A model generated the notes under the pieces. That model did no database searches, was not told the DNA's origin, and saw only the letters and a program-made list of their open reading frames with translations. Both the position numbers and the translations under genes were made by a program. From Bactericera cockerelli (taxonomy: Eukaryota > Arthropoda > Insecta > Hemiptera > Triozidae), in NCBI GenBank assembly GCA_024516035.1, contig CM044956.1, forward strand, positions 7,589,911 to 7,653,910: a stretch of DNA of 64,000 bases. The letters run 5' to 3'. Positions 21,699-31,173 of this stretch are shown here, in pieces. The stretch's first letter is position 1; each line of letters opens with the position of its first letter.

Positions 21699-22318
21699 AT
21701 ATCACTGAGATCGTATAACATAGAGGGAACCTTACCTATCTCGAATAGAACAAATTTGTGCGTCCAACTTTGAACAGCTGATGGTCCCTCTTTCAACAAA
21801 TCCCGGCGTCTAATTGGTTCAATTTATTTGAATTATTTGTTTACCTCATGCAGTGGCAGATAACCACTGAGATCATGAAACATAGAGCGAACCTTACCTA
21901 TCTCGAATTGAACAAATTTGTGCGTCCAACTTTGAATAGCTGATGGTCCCTCTTTCAACAAATACCGGCCCCTGATTGGCTCAATTTATTTGAATTTTTT
22001 GTTTACCTCATGCAGTGGCGGATGTCTAAACATCCTTAATTTTCACGTCAGATACCAAATCTTATATTACCACATAATAAGTAGAAAATAAGGAAAGTAA
22101 AAGAGGAAACGAAGACAAAAATAACTACATAATAGGTAAGTATGAAAAAAGTAAAAATATTATTTTAGAAGAATTAGGTAGTTTAGGTACCCACTCCTTC
22201 GCGAGTGAAAAATTACTACAGATCCGGCACTGATTTTGAAATCAGCAGATGGTTCCTAGTGGACGCAAGTTTTGATACATCGGGTTCCCTCTATGTTATA
22301 TAATCTCAGTGGTTAATT
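21699..22318. mobile_element. TTAA-flanked MITE with internal 156-bp tandem duplication
   Basis: The left end, TTAA then ..CACTGAGATCGTATAACAT, is inverted at the right end as ATGTTATATAATCTCAGTG..TTAA. The ~30-base TIRs and TTAA flanks suggest a piggyBac-like non-autonomous element. The interior carries two tandem copies (about 21706-21861 and 21862-22022) of a segment beginning 'cactgagat', of which the second is better placed as internal. Non-coding. Confidence 0.6.
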
Positions 22319-22694
22319 TTTTCACCTTTCGAGAAACTGGGGAAAGTAGATTTTCCTCAGTCTTCAATAAGTTTCCACTCAAATAAAATTAGTTTTCGTT
22401 GTCCTTTTAATTTTCATGTTAAAAGTTGTTGATTTATTTTACAATTGTTTTTTTTTGTGAATTGAAAGTACATAGTACATAATAAGATATTCTATATTAA
22501 AGTGGTAAAGTCCTATGATTCTTCACTACTCACTAAAATTGTGACATCATAACACAAAGAAATGCATTATTATATGTATATTATTTATAATTATTAATTA
22601 ATAATTAAAAGCGCCTAGAAACCCAAATAAATAAGAAACAAACAATAACTTTATCAGAGAGAGATAAGCAGGAAAGTATTACTCAGAAATGACC
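22319..22694. other. no gene; SINE D tail fragment
   Basis: Anonymous AT-rich DNA except for 22505-22565, which matches the 'ctaaaattgtgacatcataacacaaagaaa' tail (given here in part) of SINE family D. Confidence 0.45.
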
Positions 22695-22702
22695 CTCTAT
22701 AG

Positions 22703-22943
22703 CAGCGGTCGGCAACCTGGGGTCCGCGGACCCCCAGGGGTCCCCGAGAGCTAAATTGGGGGTCCACAAAGCCATTTCAGGATTTAAAAAAAGAATAAGA
22801 AAAATAGCTCATGAACTCGAATCATAAATAGTCCAAAGTACCCTACTTCCCCCTAACTACTTTTCTTTTGTAATGTGGGGGTCCCTTAAAAAAATTCGAG
22901 ATAAGCTAGGGGTCCGCGTAGTTCAAAAGGTTGCCGACCGCTG
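22703..22943. mobile_element. hAT-type MITE with perfect 8-bp target duplication
   Basis: TIRs are CAGCGGTCGGCAACCT and its inverse, flanked on both sides by CTCTATAG (22695-22702 and 22944-22951), a perfect 8-base target-site duplication as made by hAT transposases. It is 241 bases long and non-coding, so it relies on a transposase elsewhere. Confidence 0.9.
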
Positions 22944-22951
22944 CTCTATAG

Positions 22952-23654
22952 GATATCAGCCTGTGTTTTGTTTGACGTTTGACCCACGACTATCTTATCA
23001 GTAGAATGAGAAACGCGGAAAATCATGCTTTCGATTAATTAGCAAAACACATTTCGGTGTGTATAATATTTCATTACCTAAATCGGTGGTGAGTATGGAA
23101 ATCTTTGAAAGTCTCCTCACAGGGGCTGTATTAAGAAATAGGATTAAATTGCCTAAATTAAGCATACAAAAAAACTTTTAAACGATTAACAAATAAATAT
23201 CTTTTTATGATTAGGTCTTCTACATCTTCAATATTGCTTACAATAACCCACAAAAAGAACTTTTAATCGATTGGCAAGTAAAGATATTTTTATGATTTGG
23301 TCTTCTAATAGATCTTCAATATTGCTTAAGTAAATGAAAGAAGTGTACTTCCTAGGTACCTATTTCACGTGTGTCTCTGTACTCAATCTCCATCTCTCTT
23401 TCTTTCTTTCTCTGACTCCTCATTACAATGTCTGGAATGACGGTCGTGAGACCCTAGCTGCTAGGAGCCGAATGCTCTTGAGCAAACCGGTAATGAGAGA
23501 AAGAGATGAAATCCGTGATTGTTGATGATAATGACAAAGAAAAGTATCACAATATTCACAATCATCAATATTGAGAATAAAGAGAAGACAAGAAATGAAA
23601 TTACAGAATAAAAAGACGAGGAAGAATATAAAATGACGGGAAATAAGTATAAAG
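22952..23654. other. no gene; short repeated segment
   Basis: A motif around 23180-23240 ('aacttttaaacgattaacaa...atttggtcttct...cttcaatattgctta') is repeated at 23260-23325, a diverged tandem duplication of about 80 bases. Nothing coding was recognised. Confidence 0.45.
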
Positions 23655-23835
23655 GTTGGGTGGAAGAGATTGCCATAGGCAATAACCCCGCCCTTTAGTT
23701 AGGACATGTTTTTATATATTTAAAAAAAAATATTGTATATAATTATATTGTTTCTATTTTTTTCATTGTTAAAATAATTATTCGTATGTACAAAATGTCC
23801 ATTTATATCAAATAAAGTGTTGTATAATAATAATA
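23655..23835 (+). mobile_element. LINE 3' end (hairpin + tail)
   Basis: 'ggtggaagagattgccatag' with the TTGCC/GGCAA stem is followed by 'ccccgccctttagttaggac' and an AT-rich tail ending in AATAAAGTGTTGTATAATAA. The same structure occurs at 38926-39098. It is a severely 5'-truncated copy without coding sequence. Confidence 0.65.
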
Positions 23836-23964
23836 TATCAATACTAATGATGGCATGATGTAAGTAAATGATGTAAGTAAGATGTAAGTAAATACAGAAA
23901 GTAAATGATGGCATGATGAAAAATAAAATGATGACATTATGAAAAATAAATGATGTCAACGAAG

Positions 23965-24175
23965 AAGTAGATGAAATGGGAACTATTGTGTCCCTTCTCG
24001 CATATCTGAGGGGAGGCATACTACGGGATGATCAAGCTACATACACAGACCACAAGAGTCTACATTTAAAGTCCACAAGAGTCTACATTTAAAGTTGGTG
24101 GTGTTAGCGAAATGGACCATACAGTAGCTCCTGTACGAAATAAAAAAAGGCTGTGAAAAACTCATCTTTAAATAA
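23965..24175 (+). repeat. tRNA-type SINE family C, 5'-truncated
   Basis: Body only: 'tgggaactattgtgtccctt', 'gaggggaggcatactacggg' and 'aaaggctgtgaaaaactca', as in the full copy at 40781-41095. It has a small internal duplication of 'accacaagagtctacattta'. Confidence 0.65.
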
Positions 24176-24179
24176 AAAG

Positions 24180-24600
24180 AAGATAGTGAAGATTAAAATT
24201 AACAAGACGAAAAAGAAAGGAGTTGATAATGACAACAATGAAGAATATAAAGAAGAAAGAGAGAAGGAAAATGTGAATATTAATTAGAACGATCAATAAC
24301 AGAATAAATGAACATGTTATAAAAAAGTCAAAGAAAAAGTTGATAGTGAAGATTAAAATTAACAAGACGAAAAAGAAAGAGTTGATAATGACAACAATGA
24401 AGAATATAAAGAAGAAATAGTGAAGGAAAATGTGAATATTTAATTACAATGATCAATAACAGAATAAAATGTACATGTTTTAAAAAAAGTTAAAGAAAAA
24501 GTTGATAGTGAAGATTAAAATTAACAAGACGAAAAAGAAAGAGTTGATAATGACAACAATGAAGAATATAAAGAAGAAAGAGAGAAAGAAAAGATTAAGA
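24180..24600. repeat. 160-bp tandem repeat, ~2.6 copies
   Basis: The segment starting 'gatagtgaagattaaaatta' recurs at about 24183, 24343 and 24505, each followed by 'caagacgaaaaagaaa', 'gagttgataatgacaacaat' and 'gaagaatataaagaagaa'. A satellite-like local array with no gene. Confidence 0.85.
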
Positions 24601-27600
24601 AGAATCCTCAGTAGTCAGACCTCAGTCAATCCACAGTTGATTGAACTCGTTAATGTTGTTTGCCCAGGTATGTTTGTGTTCCCCTCTGATTTCAATTGAC
24701 ATGCTGCTCCATTGTCTCGCGCTCATTTATATTTATTACCCAGACACTTATCACATTCTGGATCTTGTAAGTAGTCGGCCAGTATTCAAACTGCTTGGCG
24801 TGGTAATTGTTTATTGGGTGAACCTCGTGTGATTAAGTTTACATCACTTTGTGGAATGAAATTGTCTTCGATTCCTTGAAGAATACCATTAAAAGTTCAA
24901 AATAAAATAATCTAAAGGTTCTTCATCTTTTTTCTTTCGTTTCACGTACTTTTAAAAGTCTCCCTAAATCTTTGACGATGTGCCAAGAGCTGTTGCTCTT
25001 TGATTATCACGTATTTTAGGGTTCAGAATTTCTGAGCATATCCTGGAATAAAAGAAGTTAGAAGCACAGGATCAACCATCAAAGTATGGAAGAAATCACC
25101 TAACCCAGGGACAAATAGGAAATAGGTATTATTTTATGTTTACCCTGAGGGCTACATCTTAAAAGGGAAAAAATGGGATTACAACGACAAGTCCTTCCCT
25201 TATCCGAGATATAGTGCGCTGTGATTGGTTAAAATTCCGACGTAAGGGACGGTCAATTATCCGTGTTGTAATCCTATTTAATAAATTGACTCTTATCTTA
25301 GTAGGATGGAAAGTTAGGTCATAAATATTTTATTTTTTTATATACTATTTCCCATGTTTTGTTATTCTAATGTTATACATGTAATTGCCTTTTTTGGTAA
25401 TTAATATTTGTATACACATTGCTATCGATCAAGCTATACTTAGGTCGGATTATAATGTCTAATATGTAATTATAATACAAAAGTGGGTGCAAGTCGGGTT
25501 TTTGCGAATGGTAGGCACGATTTTCTTTCATTAAGATTATGTGTAATTTATGTAGTGGTGAGGTGTTCTCTGTTACAATTTTAACACGGGCGATCCCGGT
25601 TGTTAGTGTTAATATCTAGATAAGAAGATACTGGTTCAACATCTTCATCATCAGCTAATAAGAGGTTACGTGGCCAATTATTTATAATTTTCTCATAATA
25701 TAATACGTAGGTAAATACACCTATGTATTTATTAAATATTATACATAAATGGCTTATGTATAATACACCATCCTGTATCACCACTCTTGTCACCTATGGG
25801 CCTGAAATAATTTGTTATTCGTGGAGAATTTTTTCTCGATTATTTGATTACTTTTGTTGGAAACCATATTTTATTTTTCTTCCATTTGGTGTATTTTTAC
25901 ACTTTTCATTCGATTGAAAATTGGTATATCATTTTCATACGAGCGCCGCCGCCCAAAAGGATTTTTACAAAATAAGGAATCCTGAAGTGTGAGGTCTTTA
26001 GTTCACTCTATTATCTTGAATCTGCTAAGAACCGTTGTTACCGTTGTATCGCCTGAATCGGTGAGAAACAATCCGCGATTTTATCTCCCGATGACAAGCG
26101 TTCAATTCACCGGTGACTGTGTACACGATTGAGTTGTAAATCTGTCCGGGGTGTCAACTCCAACACATGAGTAGGTATCTCAAGGAGACACCATTGTTTA
26201 TCTTCCAGCCTGTTATCTGATGGCATAAACATTTATGAAGCCATGACTTTGTGCTTGGTATGCAGAGCTGACCTCTGACCTGGAGTAGAGACCATTAGAA
26301 ATGCTTACATTAGCATGAGAGACATTGTCGATGCATTATTTCTTGTGTGCTTTCAGCTTTTTATGTGCTTTTTAGTACTGGGTGAATATGCAGATTCTAT
26401 GAAGTGTTTTTGATTCGTCCCGACCTAAGAGTTTTGAGGATACAAACGGAAAACTTTCCGATACTAATGTCTGTGTCTCGAAAAGACTTTTTGATTCTAC
26501 CCATCGTTTTTGATCGATCGTAAAGTTCACTAAAAGTATAAACAACTTTAAGTTTGTAGGTACAATTTTTTTCTCAGAAAATCTGCGGTGTGTTTCGCAT
26601 TTTCTATTTTGCTTATTTTAGGTAATTCGCAAAATCCGCAAGTTGTATCGAAAAAACTACCAAGCGAAAATCTCGCGGTATTAGCGTTGAAAATGTGTTT
26701 AGGTGCACTCGGTATAAATCCCGGTGTCCATATGGATGTCCCAGACAATTCGAATTCGAAACCCATAGGTATCTATAGGAGGTATGCTCCTATATCTATA
26801 TCTATAGGATGTATGCTCCTAAAGATATAGATATACGGCAATGGCAATGGCAAAGATTTGTGTCTTAAGTATGGAAGAAATAAACTTTGGTCTGCAGCCA
26901 ACTTTCGAAGCACGAGCGCCCCAAGTTTCATGTTTTAAAAAGATGGGTGTTAGTTCGTGCTTTGAAATTTTGCATTCATGTAATAAATATTGTAATGTAA
27001 GTATGTACCTAATATGCAATGTTTTTTTCTGCAATAACATCGAAAATGAACAATAGACGGTATTATACTCGTATACATAGATAGTTAACAATATTATTAC
27101 AACTACAACAAAAGACAACGAAAATCGAACTGCTAAATCTTTCAAGTGCTCAAATATGGTAGCAAGGTGGCTCCGAGATAGATGCTTTGACATGGTTTAA
27201 TCAGATGTTCAGATGGTTTAATGTGAAACATTAAATTTACATAATTGTAAAGATACATTAAAATGAATGTATTGAGGACCGAGGATCATCTTCTGTGACG
27301 AACATTCGTGTTTAAAGCAGATGGGCTTGCAGCTCATGTCTTCTCAATTTCCGATGTTGTTTAACTTTAGTGGTTCGTCTGGAATTCAACATGCTGTGAT
27401 ACTGTCTCCACTGTCTACAGCTTGGCACAGACCTGGGCTTCAACCAACCCAACTACTGAGGTAACTGAAGTTGGTTGAGTATTATCTAATACTTCTTTCA
27501 GAACCTGTTTGAGCAAGTGACTAGAAACATGGGCGATTAAGAAAGTCTTTCTAAAGAGCTAAAGACTTCTAAAACATGTGTACAATATAATAGAGGATGA

Positions 27601-28630
27601 ACAAATCAATGATAGAAGTAATGAATGAGCACCTAGGCAATTACCCAGGAGGAATCCTGGTTGAATCTTGGCGGGGCTCCAGAGGGCGTAACCCAGCGCG
27701 GGATCCTCGCGGGTACAAGTTGGCTAAGCCACAAATCATACGCGGTGGCTCAATAAATCAACGCGGTAATTGCTACCTGGAACATATCAACCAGGCAGGA
27801 AATATAGACTTGGAAAGAGGCTTTTTTTTTTTTTTTTAAGTGAAAGGAAAGAGGCTTTGATTCCATTCATTGGAACCATTTTAATGCAATAATTGTTTCT
27901 GAAAAATAACAACCTCAGACCTCAGTGTTATCGAATTTGTGGAGCAGTTAGTTCGACTTTGAGCGTGGAGGTTGGGGTTTGAGTCTCGTTTTTGTCAGAC
28001 AAATTAACAGAATGTACCAAGGGGGTTTCAAAATTCGTAATCTTAGATTGCCTTTTTATTAGGTTTAACACAGTTGTTCAAGAAGAATATTATTATCCTA
28101 AATCGTTTGATATTTGAAGCAGTCACATTTATGGAGAATTTCATGAGGCAAGTTCCTGTTGTACTTAAATTTCTTGCTATTCTAATTTTAAAAATCCATT
28201 TACATTTTCGGTGCATATGTATGTTCAGTTATCAGGTTTCTTTTCAATAAAAATCCTGTTACTTCTGGAGACATAACATTTTCACCTTTTTCAATTTGGA
28301 CGCTACCTATAAGAGACTGTATAACACTATAATAACTTTACCGTTCCTCTCAGACACAAAAGAACAAGACAATGCCCCAACCTATAATAACGCCACCGGT
28401 TACCATAAATTTAAGTGAAGTATAAAATAAAATAACCACTATAATAATTGTTATGCCATAAATTTTAGTAAAGTGTGAATGATAAATTTCAAAGCTTAGC
28501 CGGTTTTAAAGTTCATATTTAATAAAACGTTGACTTTGCCTCTGTAATAATTTACCTATTCTATGAGCTAGGTATTAGGTAAAGTTCTCCTCAGTCCTCT
28601 ATGCAATAGTAGATGTGTCATATCTGTCAT
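24601..28630. other. long anonymous interval, no gene recognised
   Basis: About 4 kb without recognisable coding sequence. Noted items: an imperfect inverted repeat 'gggattacaac...gttgtaatcc' spanning about 25172-25290, probably a MITE; a duplicated 'ctataggaggtatgctccta' motif near 26770-26825; and a G/C-rich segment at 27650-27800 ending in a T run, possibly a LINE or SINE remnant. The open frames are all short and low in complexity. Confidence 0.4.
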
Positions 28631-28820
28631 ATCAATAGTCAAGTGGTTAAGGCGCTAGTCTGGTGATCCAGGTAGGGAGGGATCCGTTGGTTCGAATATT
28701 ACCCAGTGTATTAATTTTTCCTCATTAATTTGAGTTTGTGACCATGTAATAATAAAACTCTGAGGGTTAGTTGGTAGAAATTGCTTTGAGCATTAACCTC
28801 GCCTGGTGGTTACCTTCCAC
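28631..28820 (+). repeat. tRNA-derived SINE, family A, 5' end lost
   Basis: Starts at 'atagtcaagtggttaaggcg' and ends 'aacctcgcctggtggttacc' plus 'ttccactaaagga'. The B-box region 'ggttcgaatat' is mutated. Confidence 0.75.
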
Positions 28821-29180
28821 TAAAGGATCGCTTGGGATATCTTGATCACCAGAGCATGATTAGTTAACTAACAAATGAATTTTCCTTTATATAGGAATTT
28901 AATTGACCAATAGGGCATTGAATAAATTTCTTTATTAATTACTGTGGAACTGAGGTATGATTCTATGTATGTATTTAGTTTTCAAACTTCAGTTGTTTGA
29001 GATTGTTGCTACAGATATCGACGTTGCAGTATCTGCAATGGCTCGACCAAAATGAGAAAGCGTTATTTGTAACCAGGAGGACGGTTGTTCGAGTCTCAAG
29101 CAGTGGGGAATATTAATAAGCCTGGGTTTTAGAGTAATTGTGACACTCCTACGACTAACTCATATATTAACCTTGAATAT
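28821..29180. other. no gene seen
   Basis: Anonymous DNA with a tRNA-like fragment near 29020-29110 ('tatttgtaaccaggaggacg', 'ggttgttcgagtctc'), perhaps a decayed family B head. Confidence 0.4.
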
Positions 29181-29385
29181 AATAATAATATTCTTCAGTG
29201 TAAGGTAACTACCAGGCGAGGTTCATGCTCAAAGCATTTTCTACTACCTGAGTCTTATTATTATGTGGTGACTGACTCAAAGTAATGTGGCAAAATTCAT
29301 GCACCCGGTGGGATTCGAACTAACGGATCCCTACGCTACCTGGATTACCAGACTAGCGCTTTAACCACTTGACTACCAGTGCACT
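29181..29385 (-). repeat. tRNA-derived SINE, family A
   Basis: Minus-strand copy from an ATT tail to the 'gtgcac' head end, with small deletions around 'ctactacctgagtctt'. It lies immediately upstream of a LINE 3' end on the opposite strand. Confidence 0.8.
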
Positions 29386-29397
29386 GTTAATCTAAGT

Positions 29398-29592
29398 GGC
29401 AGAGAATGCCTAAGGCATTAACTTCGCCCCGGATTACAAAACAATTGTAATAAAAATTAATATTTCTTTTTGTACATATTTCTAAGTTTTTTTTTTTTAA
29501 ATTATTGTTACCTATGTTTTTTTGTTGTTGTAGATGATTGTTTTGTAAAAAAAAAAAAAAAAAAGTGTAAATAAATAAATAATAAAATAAAA
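29398..29592 (+). mobile_element. LINE 3' end, hairpin variant
   Basis: 'ggcagagaatgcctaaggca' then 'ttaacttcgcccc', followed by an AT-rich tail ending in repeated AATAAATAA. The hairpin AATGCC/GGCATT differs in sequence from the TTGCC form but keeps the shape. It resembles the SINE A tail more closely. Confidence 0.6.
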
Positions 29593-29766
29593 TCTTCAGA
29601 CTTCAGAATCTGTTTATTTATTTGATCCCAGATCAAAAATCCACCTGGAACAGCGTCTCAGCCTGGCGGTGCAGAGGGGGAATGCAGCAAGTATGCTTTC
29701 GGGTCTTCCCTCAGCTGAGTTTGACTTCAGTGTAGACGGGATCCCCGCACGATACCAAATAGCCCA
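29593..29766. other. no gene seen
   Basis: Anonymous sequence with a G/C-rich patch at 29640-29700. No domain was recognised. Confidence 0.4.
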
Positions 29767-30072
29767 TTTTTTTTTTTTAAAAAGATGAGAATTTCACAGC
29801 CTTTTTTATTTCGTAGCCATGAAACAGGAGCTACTGTAGACGCTTGTGTTCTGTGTTGTAGCCTGCCCATCCCGTTGTATGCCTCCCCTCTGATGGGCGA
29901 GAAGTGACACAATACTTCCCATTTAGCTGCTGGGTCAACACGAGCGCACCCGAAGGTATCCCTTACAAACAAACCAAATTAAGAATACAAATTTTTGTCG
30001 GCACGGGGGATCGAACCCAGGACCTTCCACATGGCAAGCGAGTACTTAACCACTGAGCTAATCGCGCGCTCG
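29767..30072 (-). repeat. tRNA-derived SINE, family C, complete
   Basis: The minus strand starts with 'gcgattagctcagtggttaa', B box 'gggttcgatccccc', then the 'gccgacaaaaatttgtattc' body, 'ctcccctctgatgggcgaga' region and an AAAAAGGCTGTGAAAT tail. Confidence 0.8.
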
Positions 30073-30403
30073 ATTTAGTTTCTTTCTCGTTATACCTGAA
30101 GTTTTCCTGGGAAAATTTAAATAGCTGGTATTTCCCGGTTTATCAAGAGCTATCTAGTTTCAATTATCAAGCCGGACTCCTAAACTCATAGCAGACCTTT
30201 TGATTCTAAGGGAAACCCCGGGCACCGTATAAATATTTTTCTAACTGTATAAATGCATCAGGGAAACACACTTTGCTCTCTCTCTTAAAATTATCTCTTA
30301 TGACTTATTATTGAAAACTACTTATTTTTGTGTATGAACACTTATTTTTAAGAAGGGTAACAACCCCGTCGCGATATTACCATGTATTCAAAAGCGATAT
30401 TAA
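30073..30403. other. no gene seen
   Basis: Anonymous sequence upstream of the Tsf1 left arm. No conserved element was recognised. Confidence 0.4.
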
Positions 30404-30515
30404 GGCCGAATTAAAAGACAAATTCTGTATCACAAGTCATTGCTAAGCGTCGGTTTTCCCTATCTTACACAGTACGCAATCCGTGACTTAGCGCCACAGA
30501 GGTGTTACAACAAGA
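30404..30515 (-). mobile_element. ~130-bp MITE, copy 3 of 3, upstream of Tsf1
   Basis: Reverse orientation of the 1017-1150 and 4157-4287 elements ('tacacagtacgcaatccgtg', 'ttagcgccacagaggtgtta'). The right TIR is lost. It ends about 290 bases upstream of the TATA box of the plus-strand Tsf1 copy. The right-arm copy has no counterpart because homology ends at its TATA box. Confidence 0.65.
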
Positions 30516-30803
30516 CCAGATAAGATAAAATGTAAGTATCGTGAAACTATTTTCCTCTTTTCTTTTCAAGCCAAGACGAAACAGGACCACGACTCGTCTC
30601 GTGTATTTGGATACGACGAAACAAAATATTCTTCTCTTCTAACCTCGAGTCTGTCTGGCCAGAGATAGTGCATTCGGTGCAATAATGCAAAGCCTCCACA
30701 GTACATGAACTCGTAGGTGCAATATTGTATTATGAGCAGTTTTTCCTGATAATAATGATTGGTCGTCACGCAGGGCTAGTTTGACCTCTCCAGTTACAAC
30801 CGC

Positions 30804-30831
30804 TATATAAACAATACGCAATCTCGTCAGT
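30804..30831 (+). promoter_or_regulatory. putative Tsf1 core promoter, plus-strand copy
   Basis: TATATAA at 30804-30810 is followed by an arthropod initiator-like TCAGT at 30827-30831, about 23-25 bases away, a little closer than usual. The other copy keeps both motifs. A splice donor AAG|GTAATT at 30870 and an acceptor at 31117-31118 could define a 5'-UTR intron of about 250 bases ahead of the ATG. Confidence 0.55.
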
Positions 30832-31173
30832 TCTATTGTTGACACTATCAAGTTTCTCCTCATCACAAGGTAATTTCTATGTAGTTTAAACATCAGTTAA
30901 ATCTAACAGCGACCACTTTTAGCTCGTCGAGTTTGTTTGTGCATCAATAATCTCTAGCATTGAGCATCATTTGGCTAACGTACTGGCAAGTGGCGGGATA
31001 GAGACCGTGAGCATACAAGGAGACGAACACTTGGATTTATTATTTAATAGTTATCCAATCTAACCTCTGCGTGCTTGTAATACTAACGCTCATAATCCTC
31101 TGACATTCAATGTTGTAGCTGAGCTGTTACGAACAAGTAAGCTCGGTGATTTAGAAAAGAGAGTTCAGTTGTC

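Noticed and set aside
25560..25920. Short frames of 60-70 codons on both strands as small genes
   Set aside because: No domain, no codon bias, AT-rich context and no supporting signals.
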